This document shows, in pieces, positions 11,896 through 22,036 of a stretch of DNA of 64,000 bases. The position numbers were made by a program, and so were the translations under genes. The stretch is taken from the NCBI GenBank assembly GCA_959347315.1, contig OY365813.1:21985272-22049271 (forward strand), given 5' to 3'. The DNA is from Bimastos eiseni (taxonomy: Eukaryota > Annelida > Clitellata > Crassiclitellata > Lumbricidae). Under the pieces are notes generated by a model. That model was not told the origin of the DNA and made no database searches. It worked only from the letters and a program-made list of their open reading frames with translations. The first letter of the stretch is position 1; each line of letters starts with the position of its first letter.

Positions 11896-12369
11896 GTCCT
11901 GGCTGACAAAGGACCAGGTCCTCTCCCATTCCATATTCAATACGTCGTCCAAAGAGTCACTGGCGTCGTCAAATACAAAACCCTATCGAGCTGTCTATAC
12001 AGCCGAACGACAACTAACCTGACCCTTATATAAGGCCATCGTCGGATGCGGGCATCGCTCCACTGCCTCTTATACAGCAGCTGGTGATGACTGTACCAGC
12101 GCATGCAATGCAGTACCATTGGACGATGCATAGCGATTCGGACGCTGGAGTACGGCTGTCCCAAAAGCAGGTGTGGAGCCAATTTTGGCCGGATGAAAAG
12201 GTTCCAGGTGACGAGCAGTGGGATCTCGAGAGGCGCTTGACAGAGTTGATTCGTGTTGCTGAAATAGAACGGTGTTGTTGATGCGAGTGGCTGGAGTTGA
12301 GCTTGAATGATGCGGTTTTGAAGGCGTTAGGTCTGATGATGGTCAGGCCGCATGGTCAAAATCACTTGA

Positions 12370-12500
12370 TGATGATGGTGATAAGATGATGATGATGACA
12401 ATGATGATAATGATGATGGTGATGGTGATGGTGGCGGTGACGGTGACGATGACGATGACGATAATGATGACGATATTAAAAATAATATCGATGAAATAAT
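12370..12500. repeat. (GAT)n microsatellite
   Basis: GATGATGATG, GGTGATGGTG and GACGATGACG triplet runs. No gene from 11.9 to 13.0 kb is supported. Confidence 0.85.
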
Positions 12501-12957
12501 AGTAATAGTAACAATAAAAATGGCAATGTTTCGATGAGTACGATGGTGACAATGATGATGACGGGAGGTCTAACCCTCCTTGCAGAACTGGACCCGGCTT
12601 GACACCACACCCACATGAGGCAGACAGGCGGGCGGGCAGGCACCATCCACCAGCCCCGGTCCCACGCAGTTGCCACGGCCCAATCGAAGAGGACCCGATG
12701 CATCGGACCATCAGGACCCAATCCCGTCTCATACCATCACCCTCTCCTCCCCTCCATCCGATCCTCTGATGCAGCAGCAGCAGCAGCTGTATTGGCCAAT
12801 GGATCTGTTGACACGAATAACGCTGCTTCCTTCGAGAGGAAGAGATGCATAAACGATGCAATGATGTAACCGACGACGGACTTGTTTTGTTCGGTCCAGG
12901 ATTCTGTTCGACCACGGTGACACTTCTGAACTCCCTGTGCGTTTGTGTGTGTCTGTC

Positions 12958-12958
12958 T

Positions 12959-13055
<97 letters not shown>
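12958..13055. repeat. (AC)n-(AT)n microsatellite
   Basis: About 31 AC units followed by about 16 AT units. Confidence 0.95.
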
Positions 13056-13056
<1 letters not shown>

Positions 13057-13216
13057 AACAGAAAAATAAATGAAAGTTAGACATCCAATAAAAGTAAATG
13101 TAAATATACATATGCAATATATAATATATATATATACCATATATACATATTTATTTATTTATTTTATTTTATTCTGAAATTTGAAATCGCCCTTCTTCCA
13201 ACATTTTTTGCTTAGA

Positions 13217-13397
13217 AGTGCATACACACGCCTCGATGGCGCAATTGCAGTTGTACTGCAGAGCAATTGTGCGCGAAGGACTTGCTCAAGGTCCCTACAC
13301 AGTGACTGACGCCTCGGACGAGGGTCGAACCCTCTCACTCAGAGCACACTGAACGTTACTGACCAATCGCTCTAACCTATCGGCCACCGTGCCACAA
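13217..13397 (-). mobile_element. tRNA-derived SINE
   Basis: On the minus strand the element opens with GGCACGGTGGCCGATAGGTTAGAGCG, i.e. an A-box-like TGGCCGATAGG followed by GTTAGAGC, then a B box GGGTTCGACCC, then a core with GGACCTTGAGCAAG and CAATTGCTCTGC and an end near CACTTC. The A/B box pair is the pol III promoter of tRNA-derived SINEs. The CCTTGAGCAAG core resembles cores shared among animal SINE superfamilies (inference). Further copies: 29213-29360, 49230-49396, 59305-59530. Confidence 0.85.
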
Positions 13398-13972
13398 TAT
13401 ATACATATGAATATATATATTATATTATATACGCATCATGCATATTATAACATATATATATATATATATATTGATGGTTTTGCTCGTGGCTTTGAGTAGT
13501 AATAGCCTGTGATGGTATTTCGTTCGTTCGAATCCTCTTATCATCTGGGTTCCACATCCAAACTACAGAATAATGAACGCAGCTTTGCACGCACAGATGA
13601 TGATGACGATGACGATGATGATGGTACTGCTGCTGCTGCTGCTGCTTTCCGCAGGTCACGTATCTCTATTCATCCACACGGCCATTCATCCGCTCGATCC
13701 ACCCATTCGCAAATCGATCTATCCGCATATTCGACAAAATATTTATCCATCTATTCGTACATTCATCTATTGCCTATCTTCTTCTAAACGACACATTCCA
13801 TGCCATTTAGACTCTGAACATCCATGCCATCTGTCAGCTGTCGACGAGAATCCGTTGTATGGTTCTACGCTTGTGCGAGGACCCACCAGTGATGACTCTT
13901 TTCGGTGTTTACTGTGTATGTAGTTTTGATAACAGACACACTTTACTCGGTCACAATGACATTTTACATCAT

Positions 13973-14045
13973 TGAGGCCAGGGCTGAAAGCACCTCTGAG
14001 TAGTTTTCTAGAAGGGGCGCTATATAAGTTCTCGATTACAAAACG
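13973..14045 (+). mobile_element. CR1/L2-like LINE 3' tail
   Basis: GGCTGAAAGCACCTCTGAGTAG...GGGGCGCTATATAAG matches the LINE-tail family seen with coding remnants at 41640-41756 and 43640-43865. Confidence 0.65.
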
Positions 14046-14109
14046 AATGTGTTTATCAATCCTTTGTTTTGTTCGCTCATCCGCTTACCAAGCCATGCAC
14101 GCATCCATC

Positions 14110-14185
14110 GTTCCATCAATCCATCCATCCATCCATCCATCTATCAATCCATCTATCTATCAATCCATCCATTCATCTACTACAG
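14110..14185. repeat. (ATCC)n microsatellite
   Basis: CATCCATCCATC and CTATCAATCC tetramers. They create the Ile-His-Pro-Ser frames, which are not genes. Confidence 0.9.
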
Positions 14186-14664
14186 CGCCAATTACAAGAT
14201 GACTACAGCGCCAATTACAGAGAGTCAAGAGGACTACAGCAACAATTACAGAGAATCGGGATGACTACGGCGCCAATTACGGAGATACATTATGAGCATT
14301 AGTTAGTGGTGTACATTTGAAGGCGGCTTGTCATCCTCAAATGAACTAGAACCACAACAAACAACAAATCGGATCGTTTTCGTCAGTTCATTTTATCGAT
14401 AAAGAACAAAACATTCCGACGTGAATTTGTGGCTTCGGACCCGTTTCGACGGAAGCCAAACAACGAAGCCTTCGTGCTTCATCGGCTCAATTTCTCCAAG
14501 TTCTCTGCCATTGCTGTCCATTCATGCGGAACCATTTCCTCGCGAAATTCGTCGGAGCGTGAACAAGTGTTTCGGTCGGTTGCATGATAAACAGTCGTCG
14601 TGGATCGCTTAGCGCAGCTTCTGCAGCACGCAAGGAGTTCGGGTATCTCGTAAAAACGGTTGTC

Positions 14665-14860
14665 CACAATAATAATAATGATAATAATGATAACAATGGT
14701 AGTAAAAACAATAGTAATAACAAACAACAACAACAACAGCAACAACAACAGCAACAACAAAAATAGCAACAAAAACAAAGATAACAATGACAACAACAAC
14801 AATAATAATAATAATAACAACAACAACAACAACAAAACAACAATAACAATAATTATTATT
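14665..14860. repeat. (AAT)n/(AAC)n microsatellite
   Basis: AATAATAATGATAAT passing into CAACAACAGCAACAA triplets. The open frames (poly-Asn, poly-Gln, poly-Leu) are compositional. Confidence 0.9.
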
Positions 14861-15437
14861 AAAAAAAGATCCATAAACAATAAAGAAAATGATTATCCGT
14901 AGAGCGCAAAATCTTAATTTTATAATGTTATTAGAGGAAGTATTGTCATGACAATGATGCTAATTAGAACAACAATCATAATAAAAAAACTATAAAAACT
15001 CAATAGCAGCAATACTTTAGCCATCCCATAGTTTTTTTATTCTCCGGACATTTTCTAATTCCGGAACAAGCAAATAAATGACCTCCATTGGCGTCGGTGA
15101 TTTGTCGAGTCCAGTGTTCCCTCTGTGTTAGTTAGTCCGTGCTTTGCAAGTCCCAGCTTTTCTTCAACGTCCAACGCAGTCTCGATCTTCGCTTGTTATC
15201 CTTCGAATTGCGTGGGATTCTCTCCACGTGAACAAACCATCGGGTCTTTGATAGACCACTCTGTCTCTCGGAGCAGGTGGCAGTGACCTGATAGGGTTTG
15301 TTTGACGACGATTTGTTTTCGGTGTTGCTAGATAGTGTAGCGGTCAGCGTGATCGATTTTCAATTGAAAGGTCGGTTTATTTCATGCGTGGAGATTCTGC
15401 CGCAGATACTTCTGCCTCTCAGCGAACGGAAAAATAA

Positions 15438-15633
15438 CTTCTGCGGCCGAAAATTCTTTTTATATGTCTAATAACGACACTAACCCTAACTCTTACTCTA
15501 AACGACTCTCACGACGATTAACCTGACACTAACCGACCCTCACGACGCATTTAAACAAATTTATATGTTCTTCTTAACAGTGCGCATGCGCCAAACGTTG
15601 CGCATGCGCAGAGGTCTTCTTCGACCGTAGAAG
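15438..15633. mobile_element. PIF/Harbinger-like MITE with TAA target duplication
   Basis: The left end CTTCTGCGGCCGAAAATTC is the inverse of the right end (reverse complement CTTCTACGGTCGAAGAAG). Both sides are flanked by TAA (15435-15437 and 15634-15636), the TWA-type duplication of PIF/Harbinger elements. The interior contains CTAACCCTAAC words, GACGCAT...AAATTTATATG, and two GCGCATGCGC palindromes near 15583 and 15599. The interior resembles that of the MITE at 52230-52403. Confidence 0.7.
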
Positions 15634-16659
15634 TAACATTATAATTTTCATTTATCCTTATTTTATACCCGCCAGTCGTCAGGGCAGAAAATTTGGTTCA
15701 AGATATAACTGTTCCACGAGCAACAATAGTCAAAGCAGTTGTGACGAGTGCAATGATCGTACGCTGTGGTTGGGAAGATTCGAGGACCAATGAGAGGACC
15801 GTCACACACTCATATATGCCGAGGTTGAGGAAGTGAAGTCGCTAACACTACAGACCTATTACTGCCTATCAATGCTAGAGTTTGATGGACACTTCTTCCT
15901 CTTCCTCTACTACTTCTCCTGCAGCTGCTACTACTTCTACTGCTACTGCTACAGCTACTTTCACTTCTACTGCTACAGCAATTGCTACTGCTACCTTCAG
16001 GGCTTGACGTGGGACGGACCTACTAATGCCACTACTACTATCAGTGACAGTGTTAGTGTTTGTAGCTTGTATACATTCCACTGTCTTTTCGATCGTATCA
16101 AATCTATGACTCGCTGCTAATATCATAGTATAAAAAATTACAATGAGCCAAAAACTAATTATCATTCTTATTTACAATTGTTGCCATCGGCTTATAATAA
16201 TAGGCCTAATGATAATTATATGTTTTCGTTTTATTGCAAATTGACAAACCGCATTATGACGACAAGTTACAGGAGTCGAAATTAACCGTCGGCAAGTACG
16301 CAGGTCGCCCATTACGCTACACATAGGCCCTATAATTTAATCAATGCCGCCGCCTATCGATATAGAAGAACTAGTCAACCTAACGGAGGATACGGGTCTC
16401 GAACTCGATTCCTCAGCTTTGTCCCCAGTGCGTTATTCATTACTCCAAGATACGACTCAGCATTCTTTATGAGAAAATATAAAAATTCATTCATAATTTA
16501 AAAAATACTCAATGCCCTAAAATGCGATTATATTGTTTCCGTGTAATAATTATATACAGATGGTTTCATTTGCAGGAGAATTAGCATTGTTGGCAGGAAG
16601 ACAAAATTGCACACACGTGAACAAGCTTTGCCACGTTTTTAGGATGAAAAATTCAAAAA
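15634..16659. other. Intergenic, nothing recognised
   Basis: A CTA/CTG triplet stretch (15885-16000) makes a Tyr/Cys/Phe-rich frame, which I discount. A TAGGCCTA word occurs at about 16202. Confidence 0.5.
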
Positions 16660-17358
16660 TCAATCCAACTGACTTAGCTCTGATGTCCCAGCGCTAGCAT
16701 GACTAGTCCTACTCAAAGTTACTGTTGCTGACTCATCGTCGTCTTCCCTATTCTCGCATGGTCTACGCATGAACACAGCCACTTCGTAGGGCGGGGGCAG
16801 AGCGCTCGTATCCGTAGATGGAACCGAGTCGCTACCGGACGTTCCTCGATCGTTTGAGATTCCGTGACCAGGATTGTCATGTCCGTTACTACCCGCCGTC
16901 CTTGTGCTAATCGCTTCGTCGTCTAGATCCTCCTCATCTTCTTTGCAACAGCAACAATCGTTTCCAAAATAGAATCGGAAAAATTTCGTTTCAACGAGCC
17001 AGTTTATGCCCGGATTGCGTCGGCAGCCGCGAGCGCACGAGCCGCACGTACCAGACGAGAAGTAGAACGCCTTGCACAGTTGGGTCCAAGCGAAACCGCA
17101 GCCGACAAATATGGCCACCCAGCATAGCACGCCAAGTACCATGTAGATCCAGCTCGTGGAGTCATCCTCGCTGGGTGCTGGAGATGTCGTGGTGTTCGCC
17201 GCGGTGGTGGTGGAAAATTTGGTGGTAGAGAACGAGAAGAAGGTGGTTTCAGAAAAGAAGTCGCTTGAGTTGTTTTCCATCAATACCCTCGAATGATTTG
17301 ATTGGTTCATGACAAGTCCAATGTGTTTGATTACCACCTGTATTCCTATTGATGGCAT
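16660..17358 (-). CDS. Single-pass membrane protein, Cys cluster and PPPY motif
   Basis: A 232-residue uninterrupted ORF with non-repetitive composition, far longer than chance in this AT-rich region. Residues 1-69 are Ser/Thr/Asn-rich with N-glycosylation sequons (NQS, NHS, NNS, NTT) and no classical signal peptide. Residues 70-92 form a hydrophobic TM helix (IYMVLGVLCWVAIFVGCGF). The juxtamembrane part has CGSCARGC (105-112), then a four-Cys run at 135-138 suited to palmitoylation, an acidic stretch, and PPPY at 188-191, a ligand for WW domains such as those of NEDD4-type ligases. Topology is probably N-out, C-in (type III), inferred. TM plus PPxY recalls Shisa-like adaptors, but the N-terminal Cys pattern of Shisa is missing, so I do not assign it. 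A possible 3' splice site at 17408/17407 (TTTGCATGCAG) suggests this is the terminal exon with a short 5' leader. Confidence 0.6.
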   Translation of the reverse strand: MPSIGIQVVIKHIGLVMNQSNHSRVLMENNSSDFFSETTFFSFSTTKFSTTTAANTTTSPAPSEDDSTSWIYMVLGVLCWVAIFVGCGFAWTQLCKAFYFSSGTCGSCARGCRRNPGINWLVETKFFRFYFGNDCCCCKEDEEDLDDEAISTRTAGSNGHDNPGHGISNDRGTSGSDSVPSTDTSALPPPYEVAVFMRRPCENREDDDESATVTLSRTSHASAGTSELSQLD

Positions 17359-17407
17359 CGTTGCGTCACTCTGAGTCGTAGTTTAAATGCGAAGTGAGTT
17401 CTTCATC
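17359..17407 (-). promoter_or_regulatory. Possible 5' leader with a short upstream ORF
   Basis: On the minus strand a polypyrimidine-AG (TTTTTCTTTGCATGCAG) ends at 17408. It is followed by an ATG at 17406 that opens only seven codons before TAA, upstream of the main ATG at 17358. If transcribed, this uORF could dampen translation. Confidence 0.3.
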
Positions 17408-17408
17408 C

Positions 17409-19449
17409 TGCATGCAAAGAAAAACATGAATGTTATCAGCAGTGCTTGCTCTAATTTGTTTGAGGTCTAATGGAGATAGGGTGCGCAAGAGATATTGTTT
17501 GTGCACAGGGACGGCGATCCCGGGCAGATGGAGGGGGACAGTTCCCTCTACCATTTACAGATAAGGAACACGTTGTACATTCCGTCCCAAAAAAATGTCC
17601 TACCCTCTCATTGGGTGTCCCCACCTCTCAAACGATATCACCTCCTTTGTGTGTGCAACATTTTATAAATGGTTGACACTTTTGTGCTGAGTCCGAGCTG
17701 AATACGATGATAGTTAAATGAAGACCATATCTAGAAGTCTATGGTGATAAGTTCTGATAACCTATGAAAAGTCCCTTGTCTAAAGATAAATAAGGGCCAT
17801 ATCAGCCAAGGAACCAAAGTTGTTGGCGCAAGGTAGGCTGCAGCTGGCTAGGTTACCCTAACCCTATATATAGGCGTACTATATTTTGTTTGCGTGAAAC
17901 CCTGAACATAAAAGCCACATGTCAATTAATGTCGACGCGGATGTCCACCCATCCGTCGTTTAGTTCTTCGTTGATGTTGTCTATATAGGCCTATAACTGC
18001 TGTTCCATTTTGGTCTGTTTTGTACATCCTTCTTCGACAAATAAATAACGAAATATTATTACTTGAAGCGTAGCAACATGGAGATTTATTTGACACCAGT
18101 TCTGGTAATCGGCATACGAAATGGCGGTTGAAATCTGTGATTGCCTCAAAATGAAGCAGTGAAAAAAGGCTAAGGCAATTTGGTCAAGTATTAATAGTCA
18201 GGCCAATCTATAACCTAAAGCCCCGCAATTATTTTCACAATAAATCTTGTTAGCATGGATTGTTCAATTTTCAGCAGATTTGCAATAATAAATAGACTTA
18301 CCTGTGGTCAAAATTTCATCACGTTTAGCCTAGACAATCTTCCTCTGTAGGCCTAACAGGAGACCTGTTCGACATGTTACTAGTTTCGTCTGTGTCGACT
18401 TGATCTCTTCATTAAACGAATATTGATTGATTACCTGCACATAACGATAAGAGTTCTTAATCAACGTTAAACTTTATACACTAGGGCGATAGGGCATTGG
18501 CGTTGCGAACGTACGAGACAGCACGATCTGCGCAGTCGAAACACTTGCAGTGTCTCTATTGCGAGTCCTGTGTATGTAAGTCTATATTATTGGTAGATAA
18601 ACCTGGGACTGATCGGCTAATCAGGAATTATACGCCAAGTCATATAGTTCAGTCTAAAGGAAGATGTCCTTCAGAGAGTTATATTTAGGGCGTAGGCCTA
18701 CACTGCAGAATAGCTCATCGTTAGCCTACTTATCTGTGATATCATAGGCTGTATGTGATTATACGCGCATGCATTTGGTGCCTGAAATGAATCATATACA
18801 TGGAAAACACTTCACTAGTTGTTGAAAAACTGCTGTATTCTCTATCTGTAGATTGTATTGGCGTATTTGTGTATATTACATTAGGCCTAGGCTTCGCGAT
18901 CATTCTAAGTCTTTAACTCTTTATTTCAATGCAGAAGTTCAAGACGTTTATTTGTTTGTTTAAATATTTGAGTAGGCCTAGACTTCTATGCCTTAAGAGT
19001 GTTTGAATCATAATTTCTATCTGTTTTAGTAGCTTGTTGGTTGTATCTTAGCATCGCCCACCTAGTTAATGCTTACTTGGAATTGGCTAGTGGCAATTAC
19101 ATACAGTTATATCTTCGTTTGTAATTATTATACCAGCTGACAAACCACTGTTGTTTACAATCAATAAAATAAAGAAAAATAGTATAATGCTAGTAAGAGT
19201 TAACGGCTATGCAACACTCTAGGAGTGAAAATATATCATCTTTATTTGCAAGTACAAATGGAGGCAGTCTATTGAAAGGAATTGACCGGCGGTGGACTTG
19301 AATATGGCACTTCATGACTGTAGCCCCACTCAATGAGTTTGATTGACAGGACAGTGGTAGCTCGTCACTAGCAACACCCAGTTTGTCGGTAAACCAACCG
19401 CCTCTAAAACCTGTCAAGTTTTTATAATTCCCTCAAGTATTTTTTCTTT
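17409..19449. other. Intergenic region with recurrent TAGGCCTA words
   Basis: No gene recognised. The words ATAGGCCTATA, GTAGGCCTAAC, GTAGGCCTACA, TTAGGCCTAGG and GTAGGCCTAGA occur at about 17985, 18350, 18694, 18883 and 18973. They may mark decayed copies of a repeat. Confidence 0.5.
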
Positions 19450-19454
19450 AGTCA

Positions 19455-19545
19455 TGGCTGGGTTGGGAGCGCTCCTGAGTAGGTTCTGCGAGGGGCGCTA
19501 TATAAATGCTCAGAATGAATTAATGCATGAATGAATGAATGAGCA
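19455..19545 (+). mobile_element. CR1/L2-like LINE 3' tail with GAAT repeats
   Basis: GGGAGCGCTCCTGAGTAGG...GAGGGGCGCTATATAAATGCT followed by (GAAT)n. The short tandem tail directly after the GCGCTATATAAA end fits a LINE 3' terminus. Confidence 0.7.
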
Positions 19546-19834
19546 CAGCCGTTGCCTTTGTGAATGGCTGTCAAATTCTCCGATTTAAGTGAATATCTCT
19601 GTCTGATACGATTCTCAGTTCTGACGGTTTGTTACCATCGCTCGAGTGTTGAAAACGACTGAAATCTCATTTACGATTGTCTTCCATCGAAGCAGACAGG
19701 ATTGTCTCTAGATTGATGGACTCCGTTCCGAATTTCACTTGCACAACCAGAAAACAACATATTTGCACCAAAATTGTGTTTAGGGAAAAATATATATATA
19801 CAGCAAGAGAACGTGAATAGAATGAGTTCTCTGT

Positions 19835-20165
19835 GTCTCTGTCTGTCTGTCTATCTGTCTGTCTCTCTCAGTCTCTGTCTCTCTCTGTCTCTGCCAGTCT
19901 GTCTCTCTCGCTCCCTCCTTATCCCTTTCTTCTTGCCTCCTTCCTCACTCACTCCCTCGCTTTTACCGTCCGTCTGTCTATGTCTGTCTGTGTCTGTCTC
20001 TCTGTATCCAATTCCTTCCGTCCCTCTGTCTCTTTTACTGTCTCTGTCTCTACCTCAGTTTCTGTCTCTGTATGTCTCCTTATCCCTCTCCTTTTGCCTC
20101 CTTCCTTCCTCAGTCACTCCCTCGCTTTCACCGTCTGTCCGTCCGTCTGTCTGTCTTCTTATCTG
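19835..20165. repeat. TCTG/TCTC-rich degenerate microsatellite
   Basis: Tetramer repeats with an internal partial duplication: CTCCTTATCCCT...TTGCCTCCTTCC...CTCCCTCGCTTT occurs near 19913-19970 and again near 20074-20130. Confidence 0.85.
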
Positions 20166-20945
20166 TCACCGCAAGCAACCACTTTCCGTAAATTAAGAAA
20201 AAATCCTCCTGAAAATGTGAAGCGTTTTCGTCGGAAAACACGATGGTTTGTCTGAGAGCGAGACGCACAAATTGTCATCGACGAGTATTCATTATAAACA
20301 TCTTCAAGCAGACGTCGTAATAAGCATAACACAAATAAATAAGCTCACGGCTCGTCTGTGCGTGACGCCCGAAGGTCTGAGGCCCTCGACGCTTCAGCGC
20401 TCGTGAACAAGCTGGTGCCTTCTATAATAACGCGTCAGCGTTGACGAGGTTAGGAACTTAGGATTACCTTGACCCATATTCTCATGTCGGATCCGTAGTG
20501 AAATGTATAGGAAATATGTAGGCCCATTATATGTTTAAGGACGCGCTGGAGGCTGGAGCAGTTATAGGCGTAGGGCCCTATACGCAACTATCTTTCAGCG
20601 ACATTTTGGATCGGGTCGTAGTAGAATAATGGTCCTCTAAAACCATATTTATTGGATCACGGTCTTAGCGGCCTATTGCGATCAAACAATTCTAAATCTA
20701 TGGGATATATATATATATATATATATAATTAAGAGATTTAGGAGATAAATTAATAGAATAGTTGATAACATGTAGACTTTGATTAAATCAACCACACGCT
20801 CTAGTGGTGTTCAGTGCATTTTGACAGCCTGCAGAAAACAACATCGATTTGAAGAGATTTATTTTTAAGTGGCAAAATAACAGGTCACAAATAACGTAAA
20901 TTTTTCCAACCATGGTTATTCTCAAGATCAGTCTCTGACTCTCTT
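20166..20945. other. Intergenic, nothing recognised
   Basis: Contains a family C fragment (CAGCGCTCGTGAACAAGCTGG, about 20395-20415) and a short (AT)n run at 20707-20728. Confidence 0.5.
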
Positions 20946-20947
20946 GT

Positions 20948-21030
20948 ATTAGCAGTTGCAGTTTAACAACACTGTGTGATATCAAAGATCATTCGCGTCG
21001 CCCATCTCATTCTTCCAGGCCATACAGAGC
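20948..21030 (-). repeat. Family A dispersed repeat, minus copy 1
   Basis: Reads GCAGTTTAACAACACTGTGTGATA, CAAAGATCATTCGCGTCGCCC and TCTTCCAGGCC, the reverse complement of the family A consensus. Confidence 0.75.
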
Positions 21031-21937
21031 TATCTCTTGTATTGCTCGCCCGTGTTCCTGAGTAAAGGAGAGAACACCAAAGCGTACACGGAGCGAATAT
21101 GGAATGCGCCCGCTGTAACTTGACGCCAGCGGTCACAACTCACAAGTAAGAATCACTGCTATGATTAGGAGAGTAATTGTTCTTCGTGACCTAATTAGGA
21201 CTCAATTAAATTCACATGGCTTGTTTTGGTCACGTTGGTTGTTTAACTTGTTTTGAACAGCACTGAAGGTCATGACCGTAGCAATGTTTTGCTTCGTACG
21301 TAACGGTACGTTCAGTGCATCTGGATCAATTTAGAAGTACGCCTGACTAGGCCTATCATTGTCATTGTCTCGAAAATCGAAATCAATAAGCGTAGATTAT
21401 TATTAATTAATTGTCAATGTCTATATGACGCCATATAAGGCTACCGAGCGTTTGGAATCGTAACCTCGAAATTCCAACAGTGCGCAAAACATGGCAAAAA
21501 TCGAAATTGCGTGAAATAGGCCTAGCTCTTATCACATGCGCTTAGTCAAAACATAATCGATCGAACAGATGAAAATCATGAAATCGGTTCCAGGTCAAGA
21601 CCAGAAACGGTCACTCTGGAAGGCGATGCGACGGCTAGCCTTGTCTATGCAGGCGTACAGCCCAGTTAGCAAACTTGCTGTCATCTTAAATCTCTTCTAG
21701 CGCTGTATTATTTCCAAGTGTATGATCACATGTTGTTGTCTTTCTATTCTGTTTGCAGTGACACTACTTTATTGAGCGTAAGTGCAGCGCACCTACCGAG
21801 TAGTAACGTGGACGCCCACTCACATAGCAACGTAGGGATTATTGCGCGTTACTAATGTCGATGGTTTCTTTGGCTGCGAAAGATTTGTTTTCGTGACACA
21901 AGTCGAGTCGTTGGGAAAAACATAGAAAACACCAAAA
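21031..21937. other. 5' flank of the CFAP107 gene
   Basis: No coding motif found. The CFAP107 promoter must lie here or in 20.9-21.9 kb. No TATA box stands out. TAGGCCTA-type words occur at about 21350 and 21522. Confidence 0.4.
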
Positions 21938-22036
21938 ATGATCACCGACATAGATTTTCGCAACCCCGGTTGGAAGATCGAGCCAAAATATTCGCCAAAG
22001 GTTTTAATTGGAAACTGGTATGAGGAGCGAATGAGG
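21938..22036 (+). CDS. CFAP107: CFAP107 exon 1
   Basis: Encodes residues 1-33 with the WKIEPKYS and LIGNWYEER blocks. The donor is AGG|GTAAGC at 22037, phase 0. Confidence 0.93.

Noticed and set aside
14479..14880. Minus-strand frame of 133 codons near 14.5-14.9 kb
   Set aside because: N-terminal half is a microsatellite translation. The remaining ~60 residues show no family motif or clear splice sites.
15575..15612. GCGCATGCGC pair as a promoter of a neighbouring gene
   Set aside because: It lies inside a MITE and no transcription unit starts nearby that I can support. Noted as a finding about the MITE only.
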